Source: JALFST01 sp022779285
GTDB lineage: Bacteria > Bacillota > Clostridia > Tissierellales > Peptoniphilaceae
Direction: 5' to 3' (one strand)
Length of the DNA stretch: 32,103 nucleotides
NCBI GenBank assembly: GCA_050313895.1
Contig: JBNPMI010000016.1
In this document: positions 6,762 to 14,533 of the stretch, piece after piece
How the letters are laid out: each line of letters starts with the position of its first letter
Numbering within the stretch: position 1 is the stretch's first letter
Position numbers and translations under genes: made by a program
The notes under the pieces: generated by a model
The model's database searches: none
What the model saw: only the letters and a program-made list of their open reading frames with translations
What the model was told of the DNA's origin: nothing

Positions 6762-8648
6762 TCAATGGATATAGACATCCAAATGGTTGCCGCTGGTTCC
6801 CCGATCATACACCTTTCCGAAGTGGCCGAACGGTGTCGGAAAAATTGTTCCCTTGGCTGCATCATTCGCAAGAACGATATATCCGTCTCCATCGACTACA
6901 TATCCATCCTCATTCACATGACGTCCCGGAATATTCAGACCTCCTCCCGGCAATACGGTTTCCGAATAAAAGGTGTATTTATAACCGCTCCATTGAATAA
7001 CACCATAAAAACGAAATTGCTTCAACGTATATATCATTTCGGATGCGGAGGCTTCCGGCTCCTCCATCTCTGTCACCAGGACGCCGTCCGGTCCATACAC
7101 ACGCTCGACTCCATCGATAACAACGGTTTGATTGCGCACCGGATAACCGAGCGCATCGGCATAATACTCTTTTCCATCCACTGTATATGCTCCCGCCTGT
7201 GCAAGAAGACGTCCGTCTTCTTCCGTAAAACGATACGGCAGCCCGTTGATCCAAACAATACCGCTCTGTACGGCGCTGTCGCTCCCCATATAATAAGCAA
7301 CATTACCGAAGGTGATGATTCGGTTGCGATAGAACTCTCCGGTCGGACTGATAAAATAATTTTTTCCGTTCAGGCTGATCCAACGCGGATTGGTATCTAA
7401 TTCCGCTGTTGAAGGATTGATATAGTATTTCCGCTCACCATACTGAATCAAGCCGGTTTGAACGGATCCGTCGTCTCCCATATAATAAGCCAGGTCTCCG
7501 AATGTAATGAAACGATTGCGGTAAAATGCACCCGTCGGACTGATGAAGTACCGCTTGCCGTTCAAGCTGAGCCATTGCGGCTCCTTCTCCATGATTCCCG
7601 TTTGCGGATCCATATAGTAGCCGTTGCCGTTCACGAAAATCAGGCCGGTTTGAACGGAACCGTCTTCGCCCATGTAGTAATATTCGGATTCTCCGAAGCT
7701 GATAAAACGATTTTGATAAAATGCGCCTGTCGGACTGATGAAGTACCGCTTGCCGTTCAAGCTGAGCCATTGCGGCTCCTTCTCCATGATTCCCGTTTGC
7801 GGATCCATATAGTAGCCGTTGCCGTTCACGAAAATCAGGCCGGTTTGAACGGAACCGTCTTCGCCCATGTAGTAATATTCAGATTCCCCGAAGCTGATAA
7901 AACGATTTTGATAAAATGCGCCCGTCGGGCTGATGAAGTACCGCTTGCCGTTCAAGCTGAGCCATTGCGGCTCTTTCTCCATGATTCCCGTCTGCGGATC
8001 CATATAGTAGCCGTTGCCGTTCACGAAAATCAGGCCGGTTTGAACGGAACCGTCTTCGCCCATGTAGTAATATTCGGATTCTCCGAAGCTGATAAAACGA
8101 TTTTGATAAAATGCGCCCGTCGGGCTGATGAAATACCGCTCGCCACCTGTTTTCAGCCAGCAATTGGTCTTGTGCATAATCCCTGTAGAAGGATCCATAT
8201 AGTAACCGATGCCATTCACATAGATAATGCCCTTTTGTACCGAGCCGTCATCTCCCAAGTAATAATAGGCGGATTCTCCGAAGCTGATAAATCGGTTCCG
8301 ATAAAGCGCGCCCGTCGGTGATACAAAGAATTCCTTCCCTTCTGTATGGATCCACTGATTGATATTGTAGAGTTCGCCGTTTTCATTAAAAAGATAAAGC
8401 GAACCGTTGATCTCATGCAATCCCGTGAGTGTCCTGAGCTCGGATGTAATATAGAATATTCTGCCGCTTTCCGCGGAACGATACCAGCCGGCGGATTGAA
8501 TCCGCTGTCTTTCCTCCGCCGTTACCGTAATTGCATCCGATGTCGTCTCACCCTCTGCAGCATGTACAGTATGTATAGGAAGAAAAAGAAACATGATGAA
8601 AAGAAATAAAATGACAAGCCGAGCTTGCCGGCTTCGATAAATATCCAT
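6762..8648 (-). CDS. Secreted cell-wall-binding repeat protein with C-terminal 3D-like domain
   Basis: A 628-residue exported protein. Residues ~1-31 are a signal peptide (SRQAR, then a long hydrophobic core, cut near VHA/A). Residues ~45-530 carry cell-wall-binding repeats, three of them nearly identical 65-residue units. Unlike its two neighbours it has no M23 domain. It ends in ~90 residues with GGGLNIPGRHV, DGDGYIVLA, TPFG, GKVYDRGTSG and LDVYI, a pattern seen at the C-terminus of many clostridial surface proteins and similar to the 3D/double-psi beta-barrel fold linked to wall hydrolysis. Whether it is catalytic here is not clear. The start is ATG 8648, with AGGGG five bases before it; the GTG at 8654 sits too close to that site. 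First gene of a two-gene operon. Confidence 0.88.
   Translation of the reverse strand: MDIYRSRQARLVILFLFIMFLFLPIHTVHAAEGETTSDAITVTAEERQRIQSAGWYRSAESGRIFYITSELRTLTGLHEINGSLYLFNENGELYNINQWIHTEGKEFFVSPTGALYRNRFISFGESAYYYLGDDGSVQKGIIYVNGIGYYMDPSTGIMHKTNCWLKTGGERYFISPTGAFYQNRFISFGESEYYYMGEDGSVQTGLIFVNGNGYYMDPQTGIMEKEPQWLSLNGKRYFISPTGAFYQNRFISFGESEYYYMGEDGSVQTGLIFVNGNGYYMDPQTGIMEKEPQWLSLNGKRYFISPTGAFYQNRFISFGESEYYYMGEDGSVQTGLIFVNGNGYYMDPQTGIMEKEPQWLSLNGKRYFISPTGAFYRNRFITFGDLAYYMGDDGSVQTGLIQYGERKYYINPSTAELDTNPRWISLNGKNYFISPTGEFYRNRIITFGNVAYYMGSDSAVQSGIVWINGLPYRFTEEDGRLLAQAGAYTVDGKEYYADALGYPVRNQTVVIDGVERVYGPDGVLVTEMEEPEASASEMIYTLKQFRFYGVIQWSGYKYTFYSETVLPGGGLNIPGRHVNEDGYVVDGDGYIVLANDAAKGTIFPTPFGHFGKVYDRGTSGNHLDVYIH
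7543..8127 (-). repeat. Intragenic tandem repeat, three copies of a 195-bp unit
   Basis: Three copies start at 7543, 7738 and 7933, each exactly 195 bp (65 codons), and differ at only a few positions. Diverged units flank them on both sides (next landmark at 8128). Near-identity at the DNA level, including synonymous sites, points to recent duplication or gene conversion. Unit number could vary between strains, or be collapsed in short-read assemblies. Confidence 0.9.
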
Positions 8649-8694
8649 AGCCACCCCTTTTTGTAAGATTCGGACTTCGGTAAATTGCTTTCAC

Positions 8695-8732
8695 AGCTTT
8701 CCGGAGGAGGTGCGTGCTCCTACGGAAAAGCT
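8695..8732 (-). promoter_or_regulatory. 5'-leader hairpin of the repeat-protein operon
   Basis: The arms 8695-8709 and 8717-8732 pair over about 14 bp with one bulge and one mismatch, around a 7-base loop. If the promoter at 8747-8775 is used, this hairpin would lie near the very 5' end of the transcript, about 45 bases before the start codon. The arm contains a CUCCUCC tract on the transcript. Possible roles are mRNA protection or translational control. Confidence 0.45.
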
Positions 8733-8740
8733 ACTAAACC

Positions 8741-8766
8741 ATTACAAATGTAACAAACCGGTTACA
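8741..8766 (-). promoter_or_regulatory. WalR (YycF)-type box: TGTAAC-N5-TGTTAC plus a third hexamer
   Basis: On the minus strand: TGTAAC (8761-8766), five bases, TGTTAC (8750-8755), three bases, TGTAAT (8741-8746). The known consensus of the essential cell-wall regulator WalR is TGTWAH-N5-TGTWAH, so the first two hexamers match it fully. The genes that follow encode cell-wall-binding and endopeptidase proteins, the usual WalR targets. The box overlaps the promoter spacer and -10, a position that would fit repression unless another start is used. Confidence 0.5.
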
Positions 8767-8775
8767 GCTTGTCAA
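8747..8775 (-). promoter_or_regulatory. Sigma-A-type promoter of the two-gene repeat-protein operon
   Basis: On the minus strand: TTGACA (8770-8775), a 17-base spacer, then TACATT (8747-8752). The -35 is perfect and the -10 matches four of six positions. Transcription would start near 8740, giving a leader of about 90 bases. Confidence 0.5.
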
Positions 8776-8843
8776 CACCCCGCCTGTTTCTTTTTCTATT
8801 CCAAGCGTTCCGAGCATTTCCGACAGAATCCGAAACACTGAAC

Positions 8844-8881
8844 AAAAGAGGCTCCGTGATTTTCATCACGGAGCCTCTTTT
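8844..8881 (-). terminator. Intrinsic terminator of the thioesterase gene
   Basis: A perfect 17-bp stem (8844-8860 with 8865-8881) around a 4-base loop. Its outer A/T pairs supply the T-run. It lies 3 bases past the thioesterase stop codon. It is symmetrical enough to work on both strands. Confidence 0.9.
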
Positions 8882-8884
8882 CGC

Positions 8885-9289
8885 TTATCCGTTGCACTCA
8901 CCATCATCGCTTTGCTCCCTATGCGTGCGGAAAAAGCTCGCACTCGCATATCCTACCTCCTTCTCACCTACGTAGAGATGGCAAACCGTCGTGATCAGCG
9001 AACGCCCCAATTTCAGAATTTCCCCACGTGCGACCACTCTGTCTCCCGGAAGAACCTCTCTCAAAAAACGATATTGAAGATCGGTCGTCACAATTTTTTC
9101 CCCAAGAAAATTACACGCGACACCCATGGCGGTATCCGCAAGAGCCATGAGAGTGCCTCCATGGGCATCTCCCTGACCATTCGAATGCTTTTCTGCAATT
9201 TCAACGGATATCGTTGCCCGCTGCTCGCCTGCCTCCTCAAGGTGAAAATCCAATACGCCGAATAAAGTGTTGCTTATATTTCTTGTCAT
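8885..9289 (-). CDS. PaaI-family hotdog-fold acyl-CoA thioesterase
   Basis: A 134-residue single-domain hotdog protein, the usual length for the PaaI/YdiI group, which hydrolyses acyl-CoA thioesters in the cytoplasm. The family motif is clear: N37-G-Q-G-D-A-H43-G-G, followed by the central helix with D52 (LADTAMG), the likely catalytic acid. The strand TTDLQYRFLREV and the C-terminal GYASASFFRT also fit. ATG 9289 is preferred over ATG 9301, because GGAGG lies five bases before 9289 but is inside the codons following 9301. It is a lone gene with its own terminator. The acyl-CoA substrate is unknown; branched-chain acyl-CoA from the nearby VOR pathway is possible but only suggested by location. 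Confidence 0.88.
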   Translation of the reverse strand: MTRNISNTLFGVLDFHLEEAGEQRATISVEIAEKHSNGQGDAHGGTLMALADTAMGVACNFLGEKIVTTDLQYRFLREVLPGDRVVARGEILKLGRSLITTVCHLYVGEKEVGYASASFFRTHREQSDDGECNG

Positions 9290-9382
9290 ATATTCCTCCA
9301 TTTTGACTCACGTTGTAATTATTTTTAATTACCCGAATGTTGTCTTGTTCAAAACATCTATTTTTTATGCAAATAAAGAATA

Positions 9383-9388
9383 ATTATA
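9383..9388 (-). promoter_or_regulatory. Candidate -10 for the thioesterase gene
   Basis: A perfect TATAAT on the minus strand, about 95 bases before the thioesterase start, in an AT-rich divergent region. I see no good -35 at the right distance, so this call is weak. Confidence 0.3.
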
Positions 9389-9483
9389 CTGAAAATTTTT
9401 TCCTGAATTTCATATTTCATGGTTTTCCGGAACTTAAAACAGGTTATTTTCTTAACTATGGCTTTTCTTCAAATAAATTTAGG

Positions 9484-9512
9484 TTGACAGCCTCAGCCGA
9501 AAATGGTATTTT
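9484..9512 (+). promoter_or_regulatory. Sigma-A-type promoter of livK
   Basis: TTGACA (9484-9489), a 17-base spacer, then TATTTT (9507-9512). The -35 is perfect and the spacing ideal. It gives a leader of about 80 AT-rich bases before livK. No riboswitch-like fold is visible in the leader. Confidence 0.7.
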
Positions 9513-9602
9513 AATAAAAATTTTTTCATTTCATTTCATCAAAGAATTGATTTTCATAAATCATCTTGCGAAAAAAAATGAAAAAAAAATAGGAGGTTGA
9601 TT

Positions 9603-10838
9603 ATGAAAAAGGCAATGCATTTATTCATGACCTGTGCATTAGCACTCTCATTGAGTGCATGTGTTTCAGGTACGACACCTGAGAAGGAGAGTCCGAGCCA
9701 ATCATCTGTTTCGAACACCGCTTCTCAAAATACGAAAGCTTCCGATGAAGCAATTACTGTTGCATTTATTGGAAATACCACCGGAGGACTTGCGCAATAC
9801 GGAACTGCCGTGGGCAATGCTACCAAGCTTTTCTTTGATCAGCTGAACGCCTCCGGCGGCATCAACGGAAAGAAAATCAACCTTATCACCTATGATGACG
9901 AAGGCGATACCACCAAAGTCATCAACGCATACAACCTTGCTGTACAGGAAAAGGCAACCGCAATCGTCGGCGCTGTTTTGACCAATACAACAGAGGCCCT
10001 TGCGGATGCTACCTTTGAAGATAATATGCCCCAGATCACAGGCTCCGCAACGGCTGCCGGCGTAACCAAAATAAACCCGGAGGATCCGAATTCCGAGGTT
10101 CGTACCAATGTTTTCCGTTCCTGCTTTACTGATCAATATCAAGGCGAGCGCATGGCGGACTATGCCTTTGAAAAATTGGGAGCCAAAAGAATTGCCATCC
10201 TGTTTATGACGGGAGATTCCTATTCGGAGGGCTTACATGATGCCTTTGTCGCGAAGTCGAAGGAACATGGAGTCGAAATCGTAGCGGAGGAGGCTTTTGG
10301 AGAAGGGGATAAGGACTTCAAAGCACAAATGACAAACATTGCTGCGAAAAAGCCGGATGCCGTTTACATGGCCATCTACAATGATGTAGGAGGATTGGCT
10401 ATAAAAGCGGCGCGGGAAGCCGGATATACAGGGACTATCCTGGGCGGTGACGGATTTGCTTCTATCAGCTCATTCGCAAGCGCAGAGGAACTGGAAGGCG
10501 TTCTCTACTATTCCGGATACGCTCCCGGCACAGACAGCGTTTTGCAATTTGAAAAAGATTATGAAACCGCATTCGGCGAAAAGGTTCCGAATATGTTCGC
10601 TCCGCAGGCCTTTGATGCATGCATGATGCTTGCACACGGTATCCGGGCAGCCGAGGATGCCGGCCTTACGGCGGGAACCGATGAATACAAGCAGGCGATT
10701 ATTGATGATATCAAGGAACTGAAGGATTTTAAGGGAATTACCGGTACTTACTCCTTCGATAAATTCAATAATCCGATCAAAACCGCTGCAATCATTGAAA
10801 TCAAGGACGGGAAAGAGGTTCTCAAGGAAATGTATTGA
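9603..10838 (+). CDS. livK: Branched-chain amino acid ABC transporter, substrate-binding lipoprotein
   Basis: The extracellular binding protein of the Liv importer, 411 residues. It has a lipoprotein signal with lipobox LSAC and lipidated Cys20, then a Ser/Thr-rich linker to residue ~50, then a type I periplasmic-binding fold (Peripla_BP_6) starting at ITVAFIGNTTGG. Typical features are the early NATKLFFDQLNASGGINGKK helix region and the GTYSFDKFNNP stretch near the end. ATG 9603 is chosen, with AGGAGG six bases upstream; TTG 9597 abuts that site. Liv-type proteins bind Leu/Ile/Val, but the family also covers amides and urea, so the ligand is inferred. The gene is followed by a terminator, which should make livK mRNA more abundant than the downstream genes. 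Confidence 0.93.
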   Translation: MKKAMHLFMTCALALSLSACVSGTTPEKESPSQSSVSNTASQNTKASDEAITVAFIGNTTGGLAQYGTAVGNATKLFFDQLNASGGINGKKINLITYDDEGDTTKVINAYNLAVQEKATAIVGAVLTNTTEALADATFEDNMPQITGSATAAGVTKINPEDPNSEVRTNVFRSCFTDQYQGERMADYAFEKLGAKRIAILFMTGDSYSEGLHDAFVAKSKEHGVEIVAEEAFGEGDKDFKAQMTNIAAKKPDAVYMAIYNDVGGLAIKAAREAGYTGTILGGDGFASISSFASAEELEGVLYYSGYAPGTDSVLQFEKDYETAFGEKVPNMFAPQAFDACMMLAHGIRAAEDAGLTAGTDEYKQAIIDDIKELKDFKGITGTYSFDKFNNPIKTAAIIEIKDGKEVLKEMY

Positions 10839-10846
10839 TGCAACGC

Positions 10847-10878
10847 AAGCTGCCGCGGGAACCGCGGCAGCTTTTTTA
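10847..10878 (+). terminator. Terminator/attenuator between livK and livH
   Basis: A 12-bp perfect GC-rich stem (10847-10858 with 10862-10873), a GAA loop, then a T-run to 10878. It starts 8 bases after the livK stop. No separate promoter is visible before livH, so partial read-through is the likely way livHMGF is expressed. Confidence 0.9.
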
Positions 10879-10905
10879 TTTATTATTAAAAGAAAGGATT
10901 TCAAA

Positions 10906-11787
10906 ATGAGTTTTTCTCTTCTGCTCTCCCAATTGATGAACGGATTGCAGACCGGCGCTATCTATGCCCTCGTTGCACTTGGCTACAGCATGGTCTATGG
11001 AATTATTCTTCTTTTGAATTTTGCACATGGCGATATCATCATGATCGGAAGCTACACGCTCTTCTATTCCATGATGCAATTTCAGCTTCACCCGGTCATT
11101 TCCGCAATCCTTGCGATATTCGTCAGCTGTTTTTTAGGCGTATTTTTGGAAAAAATCGCCTACCGTCCCTTACGCCAAGCCCCGCGACTCTCTCTTTTGA
11201 TCACGGCGATCGGCTGTTCCTTTTTGCTCGAAAACGGTGCTCAGATTTTATTCGGGCCCAGCACAAGAAAGATTGATCCTTTCTTTACCGGCTCGCTGCA
11301 CATCGGCTCGGTCAACCTCAGCTACGCCTCGCTCTTTACCATCGCCATTGCCGTATGCAGCATGATTCTGCTGACGATCCTTGTGAATAGAACCAAAATG
11401 GGCAAGGCCATGCGTGCGGTCTCAGAGGATACCGAGGCCTCGCTTTTAATGGGAATCAATGTCAACCGCACGATTTCCTTTACCTTCGCCGTCGGCTCGG
11501 CTCTTGCCGGAATCGGCGCTATCCTGTATCTCTCCACCTACCCGCAAATCTCTCCGACTATGGGCTCCATGCTGGGATTGAAAGCTTTTGTCGCCGCTGT
11601 TTTGGGTGGAATCGGCTCCATCCCCGGTGCCATGATCGGAGGCCTGGCAATCGGAATCCTGGAGGTCTTCGCTGCTACGGTGGGACTTTCCACCTGGAAA
11701 GATGCCGTTGTATTCGGCATCCTCATCCTCGTTCTCCTGTTCAAGCCAACGGGAATCATGGGCAGAAAATTTACAGAGAAAGTGTAG
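10906..11787 (+). CDS. livH: Branched-chain amino acid ABC transporter permease
   Basis: First membrane subunit of the Liv importer, 293 residues with about eight transmembrane segments. The start MSFSLLLSQLMNGLQTGAIY is typical of LivH, as are the stretches NFAHGDIIMIG and AFVAAVLGGIGSIPGAMIGG. ATG 10906 has AGGA seven bases upstream and lies after the livK terminator; the frame is open earlier, but that would overlap livK. It pairs with LivM to form the translocation pathway. livM follows after seven bases. Confidence 0.95.
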   Translation: MSFSLLLSQLMNGLQTGAIYALVALGYSMVYGIILLLNFAHGDIIMIGSYTLFYSMMQFQLHPVISAILAIFVSCFLGVFLEKIAYRPLRQAPRLSLLITAIGCSFLLENGAQILFGPSTRKIDPFFTGSLHIGSVNLSYASLFTIAIAVCSMILLTILVNRTKMGKAMRAVSEDTEASLLMGINVNRTISFTFAVGSALAGIGAILYLSTYPQISPTMGSMLGLKAFVAAVLGGIGSIPGAMIGGLAIGILEVFAATVGLSTWKDAVVFGILILVLLFKPTGIMGRKFTEKV

Positions 11788-11794
11788 GGGAATT

Positions 11795-12877
11795 ATGACT
11801 CAAAAACATTTTTCAACTCGCACCCGCTATCTCATCAATATTCTCGGCATCGCTTTTATATGGCTGATTCTGGTCGTTCTTGCCGGTATGGGATGGATCA
11901 CGAAATATTGGAACGGAGTCCTCATTGCCGTCGGGATTCATATGATTCTCGCAATATCCTTAAACATTCCCGTGGGCTACTTGGGACAGCTCCCCTTGGG
12001 GCATGCCGGATTCATGGCGGTGGGAGCCTACACAACGGGTATTTTTCTAAAAAGCGGTACAATCGCTGCTCTGATGAAATCCGGAGGAACCTTTACCACG
12101 CTTGCATGTGTAGTTGCCGCACTGTTGCTGGGTTCTCTGGTATCCGGCTTCATCGGTCTTCTGATCGGTATTCCCGCCCTGCGTCTCCGCGGAGACTATC
12201 TTGCAATCATTACCTTGGGATTTGGAGAAATCATTCGTGTAATCTTCAATAATATAGACAATGTCCTGGGTTTCAAGCTTACCTATGGATCCTCAGGGCT
12301 GAAGCGTATTCCGAAATTTACAACTATCGAAGTGATCTTTATTGCATTGATTTTCACCTGTTACCTCGTTCATGTATTGATGCACTCCCGCCACGGACGC
12401 GCTATCCTCTCCATTCGTGAAAATGAGATTGCGGCGGAAAGCGTGGGAATCCCGACTACCTTTTATAAAACCTATGCCTTTGTCTTTTCCGCTATGCTTG
12501 CAGGACTGGCAGGCGGGCTCTATGCAGGATATCTTGGATCGCTTTATCCCTCCACCTTCGGATTTATGAAATCCATTGAAATCCTCGTCATGGTTGTACT
12601 CGGCGGAATGGGCTCTATGGTGGGCTCCATTCTTTCGGCAGGAACCTATACGATACTGCAGGAGCTCCTGCGAAGTGTCGATGAGTACCGTATGCTGGCT
12701 TTTGCGATCCTCCTGATTCTCATGATGATCTTCCGGCCTAAGGGACTGCTCGGAAATTATGAATTTTCATTGAGCCGCATTCTTGAACGCATTTTTTATG
12801 GAAAAACCAAATCCTATTCCTCTCAAGAATCTCCCGCTGAGAATGCTTCCGCAGAAACGAAAGGAGATCAAAAATGA
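11795..12877 (+). CDS. livM: Branched-chain amino acid ABC transporter permease
   Basis: Second membrane subunit of the Liv importer, 360 residues with about nine hydrophobic segments. Family hallmarks are LSLNIPVGYLGQLPLGHAGF-like sequence near residue 55 (a slightly altered LivM glycine motif), LRLRGDYLAIITLGFGEI, ENEIAAESVGI and MVVLGGMGSMVGS. The start is ATG 11795 with AGGGG just upstream. It ends in a polar Ser/Glu-rich tail of ~20 residues that is probably cytoplasmic. The stop overlaps the livG start by four bases, so they are translationally coupled. Confidence 0.95.
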   Translation: MTQKHFSTRTRYLINILGIAFIWLILVVLAGMGWITKYWNGVLIAVGIHMILAISLNIPVGYLGQLPLGHAGFMAVGAYTTGIFLKSGTIAALMKSGGTFTTLACVVAALLLGSLVSGFIGLLIGIPALRLRGDYLAIITLGFGEIIRVIFNNIDNVLGFKLTYGSSGLKRIPKFTTIEVIFIALIFTCYLVHVLMHSRHGRAILSIRENEIAAESVGIPTTFYKTYAFVFSAMLAGLAGGLYAGYLGSLYPSTFGFMKSIEILVMVVLGGMGSMVGSILSAGTYTILQELLRSVDEYRMLAFAILLILMMIFRPKGLLGNYEFSLSRILERIFYGKTKSYSSQESPAENASAETKGDQK

Positions 12878-13740
12878 GCCGCTGGCAAAAACAACCCAAA
12901 CCGGTACTCGTGCCCGTGCCCAGTGTCAACCGGATTCCGGAACGTGATATTCATGATGCTCCCATATTAGAGTGCAATCGTCTCGGAATTGATTTCGGCG
13001 GACTCACGGCCGTCAATGATTTTACAATTGCGATCGGCAAAACGGAGATTGCCGGATTGATCGGACCCAACGGTGCCGGAAAAACAACAATATTCAATTT
13101 GCTCACCCGCGTGTACAACCCGACGCGAGGAACCATCCTTTTAAACGGAAAGGATATCCTTTCGCTGGACACCGCCCATGTCAACCGGGCAGGGATTGCG
13201 CGAACCTTCCAGAATATTCGGCTTTTTAAGGATCTCACCGTACTCGACAATGTCCTCATCGCTCTCCATCATTCAATGGATTATGGCATGACACCGGCCT
13301 TTCTTCGTCTTCCGAAATATTGGAAGCAGGAAAAGGAAGCACGGGATCGCGCAATGGATCTCCTCTCCATGCTGCAGCTGGATAGGCTTGCAAACCATAA
13401 AGCCGGCTCCCTGCCCTACGGCGAACAAAGAAGGCTGGAAATCATACGCGCACTGGCTACCGATCCCAAGCTTCTTCTCCTTGATGAGCCCGCCGCCGGA
13501 ATGAACCCCTCCGAAACCTCCGATCTCATGGACCACATCATGGATATTCGCGATCGATTTCAAATCGCTATTTTCCTGATCGAGCACGATATGAATCTCG
13601 TTATGGGCATTTGCGAGGGAATTGCCGTTCTGAACTTCGGGCAAATCATTGCCAAGGGGACCCCGGATGAAATCAAAAATAATCCCGCCGTAATCGAGGC
13701 GTATCTGGGAAAACAAAAGGAGGCGGACTATGGAAGATAA
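12874..13740 (+). CDS. livG: Branched-chain amino acid ABC transporter ATP-binding protein
   Basis: One of the two ATPases of the Liv importer, 288 residues. It has Walker A GPNGAGKT at residues 64-71, Q113 in the Q-loop (ARTFQNIRLF), signature LPYGEQRR from residue 180, Walker B LLLLDEP at 200-206, and H238. AGMNPSET just after Walker B and the LIEHDMNLVM stretch are typical of LivG. The N-terminus carries about 28 extra residues, rich in Pro and Val, before the first core strand; most LivG proteins begin near residue 29 here. The start is fixed by the ATGA overlap with livM. Confidence 0.94.
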   Translation: MSRWQKQPKPVLVPVPSVNRIPERDIHDAPILECNRLGIDFGGLTAVNDFTIAIGKTEIAGLIGPNGAGKTTIFNLLTRVYNPTRGTILLNGKDILSLDTAHVNRAGIARTFQNIRLFKDLTVLDNVLIALHHSMDYGMTPAFLRLPKYWKQEKEARDRAMDLLSMLQLDRLANHKAGSLPYGEQRRLEIIRALATDPKLLLLDEPAAGMNPSETSDLMDHIMDIRDRFQIAIFLIEHDMNLVMGICEGIAVLNFGQIIAKGTPDEIKNNPAVIEAYLGKQKEADYGR

Positions 13741-14446
13741 AACCATCCTGAAGGTGGAGAATATCCATGTATTTTATGGCGCGATTCACGCCATCCACGG
13801 CATCTCCTTTCATGTCAATGAAGGAGAAATCGTCACCTTGATCGGAGCCAACGGTGCCGGAAAATCCACAACGCTCAAGAGCATTTCCGGTCTTCTCTCC
13901 CTGAAAAGCGGATCTATTGCGTTCCGGGGACAAAGCCTGCAAAATGTTCGTCCTGATCAAATCGTGCAAAAAGGCCTGGCACAGGTCCCGGAAGGGCGCC
14001 GCATTTTCACTCAAATGAGTGTCCTGGAAAATCTCGAAATGGGTGCCTATACCGCAAAGCCTGAAATGATCGAAAAAAATTTTCAGACCGTCTTTCGGCT
14101 GTTCCCGCGTCTTGAAGAACGTCAGGATCAGGTAGCCGGCACGCTTTCCGGCGGCGAGCAACAAATGCTTGCAATCGGTCGTGCCATGATGAGCAACCCG
14201 AAGCTGCTGATGCTGGATGAGCCTTCCATGGGACTGGCTCCCCTCATGGTAGAGCAGGTGTTCCGTATTATCCGGACCTTGCATTCGCTCGGAACAACGA
14301 TTCTTCTCGTAGAACAGAATGCTCGCGCCGCACTTGCTGTTGCCGACCGCGGATACGTTCTGGAAACAGGCAGAGTTGTGCTCGAAGGGGAAGGAAAAGA
14401 GCTGCTCAATTCCCCGTCGATCAAAAAAGCATATCTGGGCGGTTGA
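13730..14446 (+). CDS. livF: Branched-chain amino acid ABC transporter ATP-binding protein
   Basis: Second ATPase of the Liv importer, 238 residues, the normal LivF length. Walker A is GANGAGKST at residues 39-47, the signature is LSGGEQQ at 139-145, and Walker B is LLMLDEP at 159-165. The H-loop position carries glutamine (LLVEQNA, Q196), which is usual for LivF. VPEGRRIFTQMSVLENL is another family mark. The gene overlaps livG by 11 bases in a different frame, with AAGGAGG placed inside the end of livG. Last gene of the liv operon. Confidence 0.95.
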   Translation: MEDKTILKVENIHVFYGAIHAIHGISFHVNEGEIVTLIGANGAGKSTTLKSISGLLSLKSGSIAFRGQSLQNVRPDQIVQKGLAQVPEGRRIFTQMSVLENLEMGAYTAKPEMIEKNFQTVFRLFPRLEERQDQVAGTLSGGEQQMLAIGRAMMSNPKLLMLDEPSMGLAPLMVEQVFRIIRTLHSLGTTILLVEQNARAALAVADRGYVLETGRVVLEGEGKELLNSPSIKKAYLGG

Positions 14447-14463
14447 AAAATCATGCAAAAAGT

Positions 14464-14502
14464 GAGACCATGGTACAGATTGAGACCTTGGTCTCTTTTT
14501 TT
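14464..14502 (+). terminator. Terminator after livF
   Basis: GAGACCA (14464-14470) pairs with TGGTCTC (14489-14495), followed by a run of T. A second GAGACC copy at 14482 can form a shorter 5-bp stem with the same right arm. So two mutually exclusive hairpins are possible. It separates the liv operon from the MATE gene. Confidence 0.7.
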
Positions 14503-14533
14503 ACAGCTGAATTGAAATATAGAAAGAAGTATT

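Noticed and set aside
7458..8321. A 287-codon plus-strand frame opposite the 3D-domain repeat protein
   Set aside because: Its apparent repeats are the antisense of the 195-bp units; no start signal or domain.
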